Source of the DNA: Anaeromyxobacter terrae
GTDB taxonomy: Bacteria; Myxococcota; Myxococcia; Myxococcales; Anaeromyxobacteraceae
Length of the DNA: 64,000 nt
Assembly: GCF_022690685.1 (NCBI RefSeq)
Contig: NZ_JALCYY010000008.1
Span: 1-64,000 of the forward strand
Direction: 5' to 3'
Part shown: one piece after another, positions 50,893 to 60,049 of the stretch
Position numbering within the stretch: position 1 is the stretch's first letter
Layout: each line of letters begins with the position of its first letter
The notes under the pieces: generated by a model
Told to the model about the DNA's origin: nothing
Seen by the model: the letters and a program-made list of their open reading frames with translations, nothing else
The model's database searches: none
Translations under genes and position numbers: made by a program

Positions 50893-52398
50893 CTATGCGT
50901 GAACGGGGGCTGCGATCGCGCGCGTCCGCTTGAGTCGCGCGAGGATCGGCGGGGCGACGAGGAACGCCACGGCGGCGAGGAGCAGCCCGAAGGAGATCGG
51001 CTTCTCGAGGAAGATCCCGTGGCTGCCCTTCGAGATGATGAGCGCCTGGCGGTACGACGACTCCATGCGCCCGCCGAGGATGAGCCCGAGGACCAGCGGC
51101 TCCACAGGCCAGCCGTGACGGCGCATGTAGTAGCCGACCAGGCCCGCGAAGGCGGTGCAGACGAGATCGACGCTCGACTGCGAGATCGACCAGACGCCGA
51201 CCGTGCAGATGACGAGCACGATGGGCATCAGGTACCGCGCCGGGACCGCCATGATCCGCGCGAAGACGTTCACGAGGGGCCAGTTCAGGACGACGAGGAT
51301 CGCGTTGCCCACGTACATCGAGGCGATGAGGGCCCAGAGGAGCGCGCCGTGCTTCTCGAACATCAACGGGCCAGGGGTGATGTCGAGCATCATCAGGGCG
51401 CCGAGCATCACCGCGGTGGCGCCGCCGCCGGGGATGCCGAGGGAGAGGAGCGGGATGAGGGACGCTCCGCTCGCCGCGTTGTTCGCCGACTCGGGGTTCG
51501 CGACGCCGCGGATGTCGCCAGTGCCGTAGCGTTCGGGGTTCGTCGCGAGCCGCTTCTCGACGTTGTAGGCGATGAAGGTCGAGAGGGTGGCGCCGGCGCC
51601 GGGGAGCATGCCGACGAGGAAGCCGAAGAAGGAGCCGCGGAGGATCGCCGGGAGGCTGTAGGTGAACTCCTTCCAGGACAGCCAGACCTTGTCGGCCTTC
51701 ACCACCCCGGACTGGGTGCCCGCCCAGATCTCCCGTGCCGTCGTGACGACCTCGGCGAGAGCGAAGACGCCCATGGCGACGACGATGAAGTCGATCCCGT
51801 CGGAGAGGAATGGGTTCCCGAAGGTGAACCGTGGCGCCCCGGAGACGAGGTCGATGCCCACCGTGGCGATCATGAGTCCGACGACCGTCGTGACGATGGC
51901 CTTGGAGATCCTCCCGCCGGCGAGGCTCGCCACGGTGGCGAGGCCGAAGAGCATCAGGGAGAAGAACTCGGCGGGGCCGAAACGGAGGGCGAGGCCCGCC
52001 ACGGGCTTCCCCACGATCGTGAGCACCATCACCGCCAGGGTGCCGGCGATGAAGGAGCCGATGGCCGCGATGGCGAGGGCTGCGCCGGCGCGTCCCTGCT
52101 TCGCCATCTTGTGGCCGTCGATGGTGGTGATGACGGAGGCCGACTCGCCCGGGATGTTCACCAGGATCGAGGTGGTGGAGCCGCCGTACATCGCCCCGTA
52201 GTAGATGGACGTCAGCATGATCATCGCCGCGACCGGCGACATCGTGAAGACGAGGGGGAGGAGCATCGCGATGGTCGCCGTGGGCCCGAGGCCCGGGAGG
52301 ACGCCGATCACGGTGCCGATGATGGAGCCGAGGAACGCGATCGCGAGGTTCATCGGCTGCAGCGCGGTCGCGAAGCCGTTCAGGAGGTGGTCGAGCAT
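50893..52398 (-). CDS. tctA: Tripartite tricarboxylate transporter large permease TctA
   Basis: 501-residue inner-membrane protein with about 11-12 helices. The family signature GVLPGLGPTATIAMLLP near residue 33-49 and its second copy GMLPGAGATLSTFIAYN near 256-272 mark the two inverted halves. It moves citrate or similar carboxylates with sodium or protons, fed by TctC. The last codons lie in a GGGGGCTGC repeat end. The ATG is seven bases after the frameshifted tctB gene. Confidence 0.94.
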   Translation of the reverse strand: MLDHLLNGFATALQPMNLAIAFLGSIIGTVIGVLPGLGPTATIAMLLPLVFTMSPVAAMIMLTSIYYGAMYGGSTTSILVNIPGESASVITTIDGHKMAKQGRAGAALAIAAIGSFIAGTLAVMVLTIVGKPVAGLALRFGPAEFFSLMLFGLATVASLAGGRISKAIVTTVVGLMIATVGIDLVSGAPRFTFGNPFLSDGIDFIVVAMGVFALAEVVTTAREIWAGTQSGVVKADKVWLSWKEFTYSLPAILRGSFFGFLVGMLPGAGATLSTFIAYNVEKRLATNPERYGTGDIRGVANPESANNAASGASLIPLLSLGIPGGGATAVMLGALMMLDITPGPLMFEKHGALLWALIASMYVGNAILVVLNWPLVNVFARIMAVPARYLMPIVLVICTVGVWSISQSSVDLVCTAFAGLVGYYMRRHGWPVEPLVLGLILGGRMESSYRQALIISKGSHGIFLEKPISFGLLLAAVAFLVAPPILARLKRTRAIAAPVHA

Positions 52399-52405
52399 GG
52401 GAGGC

Positions 52406-53016
52406 TCACTTCCCCAGGAAGGAGAGGACGCCGAGCGGGAGCCTGACGCCGAGCCCCTTCGCGAAGGTCAGGTGGAGGACGGCGGTCACGACCAGGGCGC
52501 CGCCGACGACGACGTGCCAGCGCCTCTCGCCGAGGAGCCGACCCATCGCCGCGAGGGCGAGGGCCGAGCCGAGGGGGAAGCCCAGCTCCGGCATGAAGAC
52601 GAAGTACCCGAGGACCACGATCCACAGGCCGCAGAACCTGCCGTGGGCGGCGAGCCACCCGCGGGCGCGGGCGCGGGCGCCGACGCCGCCGGCGCCCTCC
52701 TCCCGCCGCGCCTCCACGACGTCCTCGTCGTCCGGCGCCCGGGCCAACGCCCGCCCGCCCCCGAGGAGCCCCCCCCCCCCCGGGCCCCGCCGCCGGGCGG
52801 GGGGCCCGCGGGGCGCGCCCGGGGGCGCCCCCGCCACACCCCCGCGACGCCCAGGGCGAACCCGAGGAGGGTCGGGAACGCCGCAGGCCCGGGAACGCCG
52901 GGCATCTGGAAGAGCGCGGGGATGTTCCGCGCCTGCCAGATGTACCCGAGGGCCACGAGCGTGAACACGAGCCCCTCGAGGCGGGCGCGCGTCACGAGCT
53001 TCTTCGCAGTCACCAT
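52406..53016 (-). pseudogene. tctB: Tripartite tricarboxylate transporter small subunit TctB, frameshifted
   Basis: The N-terminal half is read from ATG 53016 (TRARLEGLVFTLVALGYIWQ, then PGPAAFPTLLGFALGVAGV, the TctB opening). The C-terminal half is read in a different frame (RFCGLWIVVLGYFVFMPELG, then LLGERRWHVVVGGALVVTAV) to the stop at 52406. The switch falls in a G/C-homopolymer patch (13 C at 52769-52781 followed by alternating C and G blocks), exactly where length errors occur. Either the gene is intact and the sequence wrong, or tctB is broken. TctB is needed for function in known systems. The surrounding genes look intact, favouring an error. Confidence 0.75.
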
Positions 53017-53044
53017 GTCGTCCTCCGGGCCGTCCTGGCGGCGC

Positions 53045-54043
53045 CTACTTCACGAACCCGAGCTCCTTGAGGAGCGCCTGGTACCGCTGCAGCTCGTCCC
53101 TGGCGTAGGTCGCGAACTCGACGCCGAACCGGTTCACGCCCTCCCACCCGAGCCGCTCGCGCTCCGCGACCCACTCCGGCGATGCGACCATCGCCTTCAC
53201 GGTCTCGGTCCAGAACTTCACCGCCTCGGGGGACGCGCCGGGGGCCATGTAGAACCCGCGCCACACCGGGAAGGAGACCTTCACGCCCTGCTCGTAGGTG
53301 GTCGGCAGGTCCTTGTGCTTGGAGGAGCGCTTGTCGCTGACGATTCCGAGGCACCGGATCTTGCCGGCCTCGAGCTGCGCGCTCGCCTCGGCGAGGTCGA
53401 TGCTCGCGACGTCGGTGTGGCCGCCGAGCAGCGCGGTGATCGCCTCGCCGCCGCCCTGGAACGGCACGTAGACGAGCTTGGTCGCGTCCACGCCGATCGC
53501 CTTCGCGAACACCGCCGTCTTCACGTGGTCGAAGCTGCCGGGCGCCGAGCCGCCCGCGAAGGACACGGAGGCGGGGTTCGACTTGAGCGTCGCCACGAGG
53601 TCGGCGAGGGTCTTGAGCTTCGAGTCGGCGCGGACGAAGAAGCCGCCGTACTCCGCGGCGATCTGGGCGATCGGGATGACGTCGGCGTAGGTGTGCGGCG
53701 TCCGGCCGGCCGCCATCGTGAACGAGAGGGAGTTCGACGCGGCGACGATCACGTCCCCGTCTCCCTTCCGCTTCGCGACGACGTTCGCGATGGCGACGGC
53801 GCCGCTGCCGCCCGGCATGTTCGTGACGTACATCGTGCTCTTGAGCGTGCTCCGCTTCTGCAGCACGGCGGCGGTGGTCCTGCAGATCGTGTCCCAGCCG
53901 CCGCCGGGGTTCGCGGGGGCGATGCACTCCGGCCGCTCCGGCGAGAAGCCGGCCGCCGAGGCGGTCGTGGCGGCGGTGACGACGGCGAGCGCGGCGGCGC
54001 CGAGCGCGGCGCGGCGGGCGAGGTTCGAAGGGAGGGGGATCAT
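53045..54043 (-). CDS. tctC: Tripartite tricarboxylate transporter binding protein TctC
   Basis: 332 residues: a signal peptide (about 1-30, ending TTASAAG), then ECIAPANPGGGWDTICRTTA, the usual TctC/BugT opening, followed by YVTNMPGGSGAVAIANVV and PFQGGGEAITALLGGHTDVA. It binds a carboxylate in the periplasm and docks on TctAB. ATG 54043 follows GGAGACCGC. It is the first gene of tctCBA. The substrate is not certain; the family covers citrate, glutamate, terephthalate and others. Confidence 0.93.
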   Translation of the reverse strand: MIPLPSNLARRAALGAAALAVVTAATTASAAGFSPERPECIAPANPGGGWDTICRTTAAVLQKRSTLKSTMYVTNMPGGSGAVAIANVVAKRKGDGDVIVAASNSLSFTMAAGRTPHTYADVIPIAQIAAEYGGFFVRADSKLKTLADLVATLKSNPASVSFAGGSAPGSFDHVKTAVFAKAIGVDATKLVYVPFQGGGEAITALLGGHTDVASIDLAEASAQLEAGKIRCLGIVSDKRSSKHKDLPTTYEQGVKVSFPVWRGFYMAPGASPEAVKFWTETVKAMVASPEWVAERERLGWEGVNRFGVEFATYARDELQRYQALLKELGFVK

Positions 54044-54204
54044 GCGGTCTCCGGTGGTGGTTTGCAGCTCCACCCGGAGCCTACGGACGGCAAGCTGTCG
54101 GGATGCTGTCGCGACTCCCCACCCGCGGCGTCCCGTCCGTCCGGGTGGCCGCCGACGGCGTCAGCCGGGCCGGGAGGTGGCGCCCGAGCGCGGCGCGCGC
54201 CGCG

Positions 54205-55299
54205 TCAGCGCTCGGGCGGAACGCCGCGCCAGCGCCGGAGGAAGTCGGCGCGCTTCGACCCGTCCAGGAACACGAGCAGGCTCGGCCCCACGTGGATCGG
54301 CTTGAGCCGCGCGCCGAGCTTCGCGGAGAGCGCGGCGACCGTGTCCTCGCCCTGGACGTCCGTCCGGATCGAGAAGAGCGCGCAGCGCGAGGCCAGCACC
54401 TCCTGGCCGCGCCGGGAGAGGATGTAGTCGAGGAACACCTTCGCGGCGTTGGGGTGCGGCGCGGTCCGCGAGATGAGCGCGATCCGCGAGGTGGCGAGGA
54501 CGTAGTCCTTCGGGAAGATCACGGCGAGCTCGGGGTGCTGCCGTGCGGCGTGGAGCGCGTAGGAGCCGTTCACGTTGAAGGCGAGGAGCTCGCGGCCGGC
54601 GTGGACCGCCTCGATCATGCTGGAGCTCGTCGCATGGAGCGCGAGTCCCGCGCGCGCGTACGCGTGGAGCGTCTCGGGGAAGGCCGGGTCGATGCGGCTG
54701 TCCTGGGTGAGGATGAGATAGCCGATGGCGCTGCGCTCGGGGTCGCCGGTGCCCACGCGGTCGCGCACCCGCTCCCCCTGCGCCTCGAGCCAGCGGGCGA
54801 GCTCCGCGTGCGAACGCGGCGCCTGCGCCTCGGAGAGGCGGCGCCGGTCGTGGATGAACACGAAGGGCTCGAGGGTGGTCCCGAAGGCCTCGTTCCGCCA
54901 GACCGCCCAGGGCGCGAGCCGGGCCACCTCCGGGCTCTCGTAGGCCTGGGCGTAGCCGTCGTTGGCGAGCTTCATCTGGAGATCCATCGCAGGACTCCAC
55001 AGGACGTCCGCGACCGGGGCGTTCGAGGCCACCTCGTCGAGGAACCGCTCGTTCATCGTCCGGGTGTTGAGGTCGTGGTACTCGACGGAGATCCGCGGGT
55101 ACAGCGCCGAGAAGTCCTCGAGGAGCGGCGCGATGATGTCCGCGTCGGTGGCTGCGTAGACGACCACCTTCCCCTCCCGGATCCCGCCGGCGATCACCCC
55201 GGCGGCGGTGGAGGGCGAGTCATCCGCGCGGGCGGCCGCGGCGCCTGCGACGAGCGCCGCGGCGGCGAGGGCGGGGAGCTGACGCAGGCGGCGGCGCAC
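54205..55299 (-). CDS. Periplasmic binding protein (FbpA/PgtC-like), probably a sensor partner
   Basis: 364 residues: a signal peptide (LPALAAAALVAGAAAARA), then GKVVVYAATDADIIAPLLED, the usual FbpA-like opening, and ADVLWSPAMDLQMKLANDG and YALHAARQHPELAVIFPKDY. It resembles ABC-type Fe3+/phosphonate binding proteins, but no ABC permease or ATPase is nearby. It lies divergent from a TctD/TctE two-component pair, a setup known for PgtC-type regulatory binding proteins, so it likely presents a ligand to the sensor kinase. GTG 55299 is taken; GTG 55317 is also possible. Confidence 0.85.
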   Translation of the reverse strand: MRRRLRQLPALAAAALVAGAAAARADDSPSTAAGVIAGGIREGKVVVYAATDADIIAPLLEDFSALYPRISVEYHDLNTRTMNERFLDEVASNAPVADVLWSPAMDLQMKLANDGYAQAYESPEVARLAPWAVWRNEAFGTTLEPFVFIHDRRRLSEAQAPRSHAELARWLEAQGERVRDRVGTGDPERSAIGYLILTQDSRIDPAFPETLHAYARAGLALHATSSSMIEAVHAGRELLAFNVNGSYALHAARQHPELAVIFPKDYVLATSRIALISRTAPHPNAAKVFLDYILSRRGQEVLASRCALFSIRTDVQGEDTVAALSAKLGARLKPIHVGPSLLVFLDGSKRADFLRRWRGVPPER

Positions 55300-55405
55300 G
55301 CACGGGCATGATGGCACGCGGGAGCGCCGCCGGTCACGCCACGCGCCCCGCCGACTCACGGCGACGCTGGTTCGGCGCCGGTCGAGGGGTGATAGTACTC
55401 GTCCC

Positions 55406-56071
55406 ATGCGGCTCCTCGTCGTCGAGGACAACCTCGAGCTCGGGCGCAGCGTCGAGAGCGCCTTCCGCGCGAAGGGCCACGCCGTGGACCGCGTCGAGAG
55501 CGGCGACGACGCGGACAGCGTGCTGCGCACCCACCAGTACGACCTCGTGATCCTCGACCTCGGCCTCCCGGACCTCGACGGCCTCGAGGTCCTGCGCCGG
55601 CTCCGCAGGCGGGGCTCGCGGGTGCCGGTGCTCGTCCTCACCGCGCGCGACGCGCTCCAGGACCGCGTCCAGGGCCTGAACCTCGGCGCCGACGACTACC
55701 TCTGCAAGCCTTTCGCGGTGGCCGAGCTGGAGGCCCGGGCGGGCGCCCTCATCCGCCGCGGCGTCGGCGGGGCAGCGGCGGTGCTCACTCACGGCCGGCT
55801 CACCCTCGACACCGGCGCCCGCATCGTCCAGGTGGACGGGAAGCCGGTCGATCTGCCGCGGCGCGAGCTGAACGTCCTCGAGGTCCTGCTCGTCCACCGC
55901 GGCCAGGTCGTCGCGAAGCAGGCCCTCCACGAGAAGCTCTTCGGCTTCGACGAGGAGGCCGGGGTGAACGCCGTGGAGATCTACGTCCACCGCCTGCGCA
56001 AGAAGCTCGAGCCGGCCGGCCTCCGCATCCGGACCGTGCGCGGGCTCGGCTACCTGCTGGAGGGCCCGTGA
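55406..56071 (+). CDS. OmpR/PhoB-type response regulator, TctD-like
   Basis: 221 residues: a receiver domain with phosphorylation site D51 in VILDLGLPDLDGL and Lys in LCKPFAVAELEARAGA, then an OmpR-type winged helix (LPRRELNVLEVLLVHRGQVV, with VEIYVHRLRKKLEPAG). It should bind direct repeats near tct, porin or kinase promoters. The stop overlaps the kinase start by four bases. Its gene is 106 bases from the divergent binding-protein gene, leaving room for a shared control region. Confidence 0.93.
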   Translation: MRLLVVEDNLELGRSVESAFRAKGHAVDRVESGDDADSVLRTHQYDLVILDLGLPDLDGLEVLRRLRRRGSRVPVLVLTARDALQDRVQGLNLGADDYLCKPFAVAELEARAGALIRRGVGGAAAVLTHGRLTLDTGARIVQVDGKPVDLPRRELNVLEVLLVHRGQVVAKQALHEKLFGFDEEAGVNAVEIYVHRLRKKLEPAGLRIRTVRGLGYLLEGP

Positions 56072-57456
56072 CGGCGGGGCCGGGGCGAACGCTCCGGGCG
56101 CAGCTCCTCGTGTACCTCCTCGTCCCCCTCGGCCTCCTCTGGACCGTGGACGCCCTCCACACCTTCCTCACCGTGCGCGCGGCCATCAACGCCGCGTACG
56201 ACCGGGCCCTCTACGCCTCCGCCCTCGCCATCTCGGAGCGCGTCACGCTCTCGGGGACCACGCCGGTGGTGGACATCCCCCCGGTCGCCCTGGAGGTGCT
56301 CGACACCGCCACCCACGAGCGCCTCTTCTACCGGGTGGGCTACCGCGTCGGCGAGGGAGCGGACGTCTTCGTCACGGGCTACCCCGATCTTCCCGAGCCA
56401 ACCGCCGGGCCCTCGGGCGCGCCGGTGTTCTACGACCAGCGCTACCGCGGGGACGAGGTGCGCGTCTCGGCGCTCCGCACCGACTTCCCGAGCGAGCCCC
56501 GGGTGACGGTGCTCGTCCAGGTCGCCGAGACCGTGGGCGGGCGCGGGGGGCGTACCCAGGCGCTCGTCGCGCGCGAGCTCGTGTCGCAGCTCCTCCTCAT
56601 CGCCCTCGCCGCGGGCACCGTGTGGCTCGGGATCGCTCGCGGCCTCCGGCCGCTCACGCGGGTGAGCCGCGACGTCGCCCATCGTTCCGCGGTGGACCTC
56701 ACCGCCATCGCGCCGCAAGACGTGCCGCAGGAGGTGGCGCCCCTCGTCTTCGCGGTGAACGACCTCATGGCGCGCCTGCGAACGACGATCGCCGCGCAGC
56801 GCCGGTTCATCGCCGATGCGTCGCACCAGCTTCGCACGCCCCTCGCGGTCGTGCAGGCCAAGGCGGAGCTCGCGCTGCGCGAGGAGGACCCCGAGGCCGT
56901 CATGCTCGCCCTCGCCGACGTCCACGAGCACTCGAAGGCGACCACGCACCTCGCCACGCAGCTCCTCAGCCTCGCGCGCGCGGACCCCGAGCAGGCGGGG
57001 GAGACCTGCGTCCTCGACCTCGTCGCGCTGGCGCGGCAGGCCTGCGCGTCGCTCGTCCCCTACGCGTTCGCCCGCGACGTGGACCTCGGGTTCGAGGGCC
57101 AGGGCGAGCTCCGCGTCGTGGGCCGGGAGCACCTCCTCCGCGAGGCGCTCGCGAACCTCATACAGAACGCCGTGCACTACGGCATGACCCCGGGCACCGT
57201 GACGGTGAGCGTCTCTCGCAGGGACGGGCGGGCGGTGCTCGCCGTGGAGGACGACGGCCCCGGCATCCCCGAGGCGGAGCGCAGCCGCGTGGTCGAGCGG
57301 TTCTACCGACGCCCCGGCACGCGCCGCCCGGGCGCGGGGCTCGGCCTCGCCATCGTGAAGCAGATCGCCGACGGGCACGACGCGACCCTGCACCTGCTCG
57401 ACGGCGCGGGCGGCCGGGGGCTGCGCGTCGAGCTGCGCTTCACCGAAGCCACCTGA
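56068..57456 (+). CDS. Sensor histidine kinase, TctE-like
   Basis: 462 residues. Two membrane helices (about 10-38 and 172-192) enclose a periplasmic sensor domain. A HAMP-like region follows, then the H-box with H253 in DASHQLRTPLAV, N-box NLIQNAVHYG, and ATP-binding glycine boxes VEDDGPGIPEAE and GAGLGLAIVKQIAD. It phosphorylates the regulator encoded before it. Sensing is likely of a carboxylate, possibly through the neighbouring periplasmic binding protein. Overlap with the regulator gene shows they are made together. Confidence 0.94.
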   Translation: MTAGPGRTLRAQLLVYLLVPLGLLWTVDALHTFLTVRAAINAAYDRALYASALAISERVTLSGTTPVVDIPPVALEVLDTATHERLFYRVGYRVGEGADVFVTGYPDLPEPTAGPSGAPVFYDQRYRGDEVRVSALRTDFPSEPRVTVLVQVAETVGGRGGRTQALVARELVSQLLLIALAAGTVWLGIARGLRPLTRVSRDVAHRSAVDLTAIAPQDVPQEVAPLVFAVNDLMARLRTTIAAQRRFIADASHQLRTPLAVVQAKAELALREEDPEAVMLALADVHEHSKATTHLATQLLSLARADPEQAGETCVLDLVALARQACASLVPYAFARDVDLGFEGQGELRVVGREHLLREALANLIQNAVHYGMTPGTVTVSVSRRDGRAVLAVEDDGPGIPEAERSRVVERFYRRPGTRRPGAGLGLAIVKQIADGHDATLHLLDGAGGRGLRVELRFTEAT

Positions 57457-57598
57457 CGCCGCCGCCCTCGCGCCGGCTGCGCGCGCGGCGCGAGGCATCC
57501 GCGCCGCGCGGAGCGCGACAGCTTTGTGAAAGTTTCGACCCGCTAACGTGTGCCTCGCATTCCCCGCTGCCCAGCCAGACCTGGGAAGGAGAGCACGC

Positions 57599-58816
57599 AT
57601 GAACCCGAGGTGTCTCGCCGTCATGCTTCTTGTCGCAGTGGCAATGCCAGCGACCGCCCGCGCAGGAGCCAAGGTGAAGATCGACGACGAGACGTCGCTC
57701 GAGCTCGGGCTCAGGCTGCAGTCCCAGTTCGTCTCGACCGAGGCGGACCGTGACGGCGACGGGTCGTTCGAGAGCCAGAACGACTTCAACATCCGGCGCG
57801 CGCGCGTCAAGTTCCGCGGGAACTACGGCGCGTGGGCGACCGCGTACGTTCAGGGCGACTTCGAGGAGCTGGGCGGGACGTCCGCGGACATGCGCATCAT
57901 CGACGCCTACGTCCTGCTCAAGCCCCACAAGCTCGCGTGGCTCTACTTCGGCCTCAACATGGCGCCGGCGATCCGTCAGAACGTCACGAGCTCCGGCGCC
58001 TTCATGGCCCTCGACCGCCCCGCCATCGCCTACAAGGCCCTGACCTGGGGCGGCCGCGCCAAGTACGCGTTCACGAACACGACGTTCGGAGACTCGAACG
58101 CCAAGCTGAACTCGGCGGCCCGGGCCCCGGTCCGCGACCTGGGCGCGACGCTGTTCGGCAACTACTCCGTCACGCCGAAGGTCCACCTCAAGTACTACCT
58201 CGGCGTCTACGATGGCGTGCAGGCCGCCGGCGCCGACGCCCTGCGGCTCACCGGGCGCGCGCAGGTGAACTTCTTCGATCCCGAGACCGGCTACTACAAC
58301 GACGGCACGTATCTCGGCGAGAAGAGGACGATCGGCGTCGGCGGCTCCTACGACCGGCAGAACATGGTCGCCCTCGACCAGGCCACGGGGAGCAAGGTGG
58401 ACTACGAGCTCTTCTCGGTGGACGCGTTCGGCGAGGTCCCGCTTCCCGTCGGCGTGGTGACCGCCGAGGCCGGGTACGTGAACCTCGACCTGGGCGGCGG
58501 CGAGACGCTGGCCCGGGCGGCCGCGACGCCCGTCGCCCTCGGCAACGCCTCCCGCGCGCAGGGCGACGGGTTCTTCGCGCAGGCCGGCTACCTCCTGAAG
58601 AACTTCCAGCCTTGGGTCAACTACGAGCAGTGGAGCAGCGACGCGACCGACGACCGGGGGAGCTTCAAGGCCTACCGCGCGGGCGTGAACTACTTCCTCA
58701 AGGGGCACGGGGCCAAGGTCGTCGCGGGCTTCGAGCGCTTCGATCCCGACGTCCCGCTCTCGGCGTCGCAGGACAAGATCGACTCGTTCGTCGTCGGCGT
58801 CTACCTGGACTACTGA
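57599..58816 (+). CDS. OprP/OprO-type outer membrane porin
   Basis: 405 residues: a signal peptide (about 1-22), then beta strands starting LELGLRLQSQFVSTEAD with FNIRRARVKFRGNYG, the phosphate-selective porin opening. It ends in FVVGVYLDY, an aromatic-terminated barrel. AAGGAGA lies seven bases before ATG 57599. It may carry anions such as carboxylates across the outer membrane for the tct system; the position right behind the two-component pair suggests control by it. The family name does not fix substrate. Confidence 0.88.
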   Translation: MNPRCLAVMLLVAVAMPATARAGAKVKIDDETSLELGLRLQSQFVSTEADRDGDGSFESQNDFNIRRARVKFRGNYGAWATAYVQGDFEELGGTSADMRIIDAYVLLKPHKLAWLYFGLNMAPAIRQNVTSSGAFMALDRPAIAYKALTWGGRAKYAFTNTTFGDSNAKLNSAARAPVRDLGATLFGNYSVTPKVHLKYYLGVYDGVQAAGADALRLTGRAQVNFFDPETGYYNDGTYLGEKRTIGVGGSYDRQNMVALDQATGSKVDYELFSVDAFGEVPLPVGVVTAEAGYVNLDLGGGETLARAAATPVALGNASRAQGDGFFAQAGYLLKNFQPWVNYEQWSSDATDDRGSFKAYRAGVNYFLKGHGAKVVAGFERFDPDVPLSASQDKIDSFVVGVYLDY

Positions 58817-58954
58817 GACCGGCCGCCCTCGACGACCCCGCGGTCGAGGCGCGGGCGCTCGCGAGAGCTCGACGTGGTTGCGCGCGGGGACCGAGACCCC
58901 GGGGCGGCGCCAGCCGGCCGCCCCGGGGCCCCGGATTCCATCGACGAGGTGTTC

Positions 58955-60049
58955 ATGCGCCGCACGCTCGGGTACTTCAAGGGCTCCTTCCTCTTCACCG
59001 CTGCCGGCCTCGCCCTCGGCGCGCTCGTCGGCTGGCGCAACCACGGCACGGCCGCCGGCGTGGCGGCCACGCTCTTCGTCATCGCGGTGCTCGGGGTCCT
59101 CGAGACCTCCATCTCCTTCGACAACGCCGTGGTGAACGCGACGGTGCTCCGGGACATGACGCCGGTCTGGCGCCGGCGCTTCCTCACCTGGGGCATCGCC
59201 ATTGCCGTCTTCGGCATGCGGATCGCCTTCCCCCTCGTCGTCGTGAGCGTGGTCGCCTGGGTCGGCCCGCTGGAGGCGCTCCGGCTCGCCGTCCTCGAGC
59301 CCGCCGAGTACGCGCGGATCCTCGGCAGCGCGCACGTGCTCCTCGGCGCCTTCGGCGGCGCGTTCCTCGGCATGGTCTGCCTGAGGTTCTTCTTCGACGC
59401 GGAGAAGGACGTTCACTGGGTCGCCTGGATCGAGCGGCGGCTCGCGCGCCTCGGCCAGGTCGAGGCGATCGCGCTCGCCGTCGTGATGGTCGTCCTCTGG
59501 CTCTTCTCGAGGATCGTTCCGGCCCCCGAAGCCCACGGGTTCCTCGCGGCCGGCGTCCTCGGCCTCGTCACCTTCATCGCCGTGGACGGGATCGGGGCGG
59601 CCATGAAGGCGGGGCCGGAGCGCATGCGCGACGTGCACCGGGCGAGCGCGGCGAGCTTCCTCTACCTCGAGGTGCTCGACGCGAGCTTCAGCTTCGACGG
59701 CGTGATCGGTGCCTTCGCCCTCACGAACGACCTGTTCGTCATCGCCATCGGCCTCGGCATCGGCGCGATGTTCGTCCGGAGCCTCACGGTCCTCCTCGTG
59801 GACCGCGGGACGCTCGGGTCGTACCGGTACCTCGAGCACGGCGCCTTCTGGGCCATCGGCGCCCTCGCGATCCTCATGCTGGTGGGGACCGTGGTGCACG
59901 TGCCAGAGGCCGCGACGGGGCTCCTGGGCGCGATCCTCATCGGGCTCTCCCTCTGGTCGTCCGTGCGGCACCGCGCCAAGGAGGCGGCCGCGGTGGCGGG
60001 CGGGGAGCACGGACCCTCGCCGAGCACCGGGCCCGCGGTCGCGGAATGA
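58955..60049 (+). CDS. DUF475 / TerC-like integral membrane protein
   Basis: 364 residues and about nine helices. The family pattern LGVLETSISFDNAVVNATVL and, in the second half, YLEVLDASFSFDGVIGAFAL repeats an acidic SFDN/SFDG motif inside the membrane, as in TerC-type proteins, which are thought to bind metal ions. ATG 58955 has GAGG eight bases upstream; a longer start at 58874 would add a non-family Pro/Gly-rich segment. Its stop overlaps the AbrB-like start. Members are linked to tellurite, manganese or metal homeostasis; why it is here is unknown. Confidence 0.88.
   Translation: MRRTLGYFKGSFLFTAAGLALGALVGWRNHGTAAGVAATLFVIAVLGVLETSISFDNAVVNATVLRDMTPVWRRRFLTWGIAIAVFGMRIAFPLVVVSVVAWVGPLEALRLAVLEPAEYARILGSAHVLLGAFGGAFLGMVCLRFFFDAEKDVHWVAWIERRLARLGQVEAIALAVVMVVLWLFSRIVPAPEAHGFLAAGVLGLVTFIAVDGIGAAMKAGPERMRDVHRASAASFLYLEVLDASFSFDGVIGAFALTNDLFVIAIGLGIGAMFVRSLTVLLVDRGTLGSYRYLEHGAFWAIGALAILMLVGTVVHVPEAATGLLGAILIGLSLWSSVRHRAKEAAAVAGGEHGPSPSTGPAVAE

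Noticed and set aside
54205-55299. Iron(III) ABC uptake system.
   Set aside because: Only the binding protein is present; there is no permease or ATPase, and it sits opposite a two-component pair, which favours sensing.
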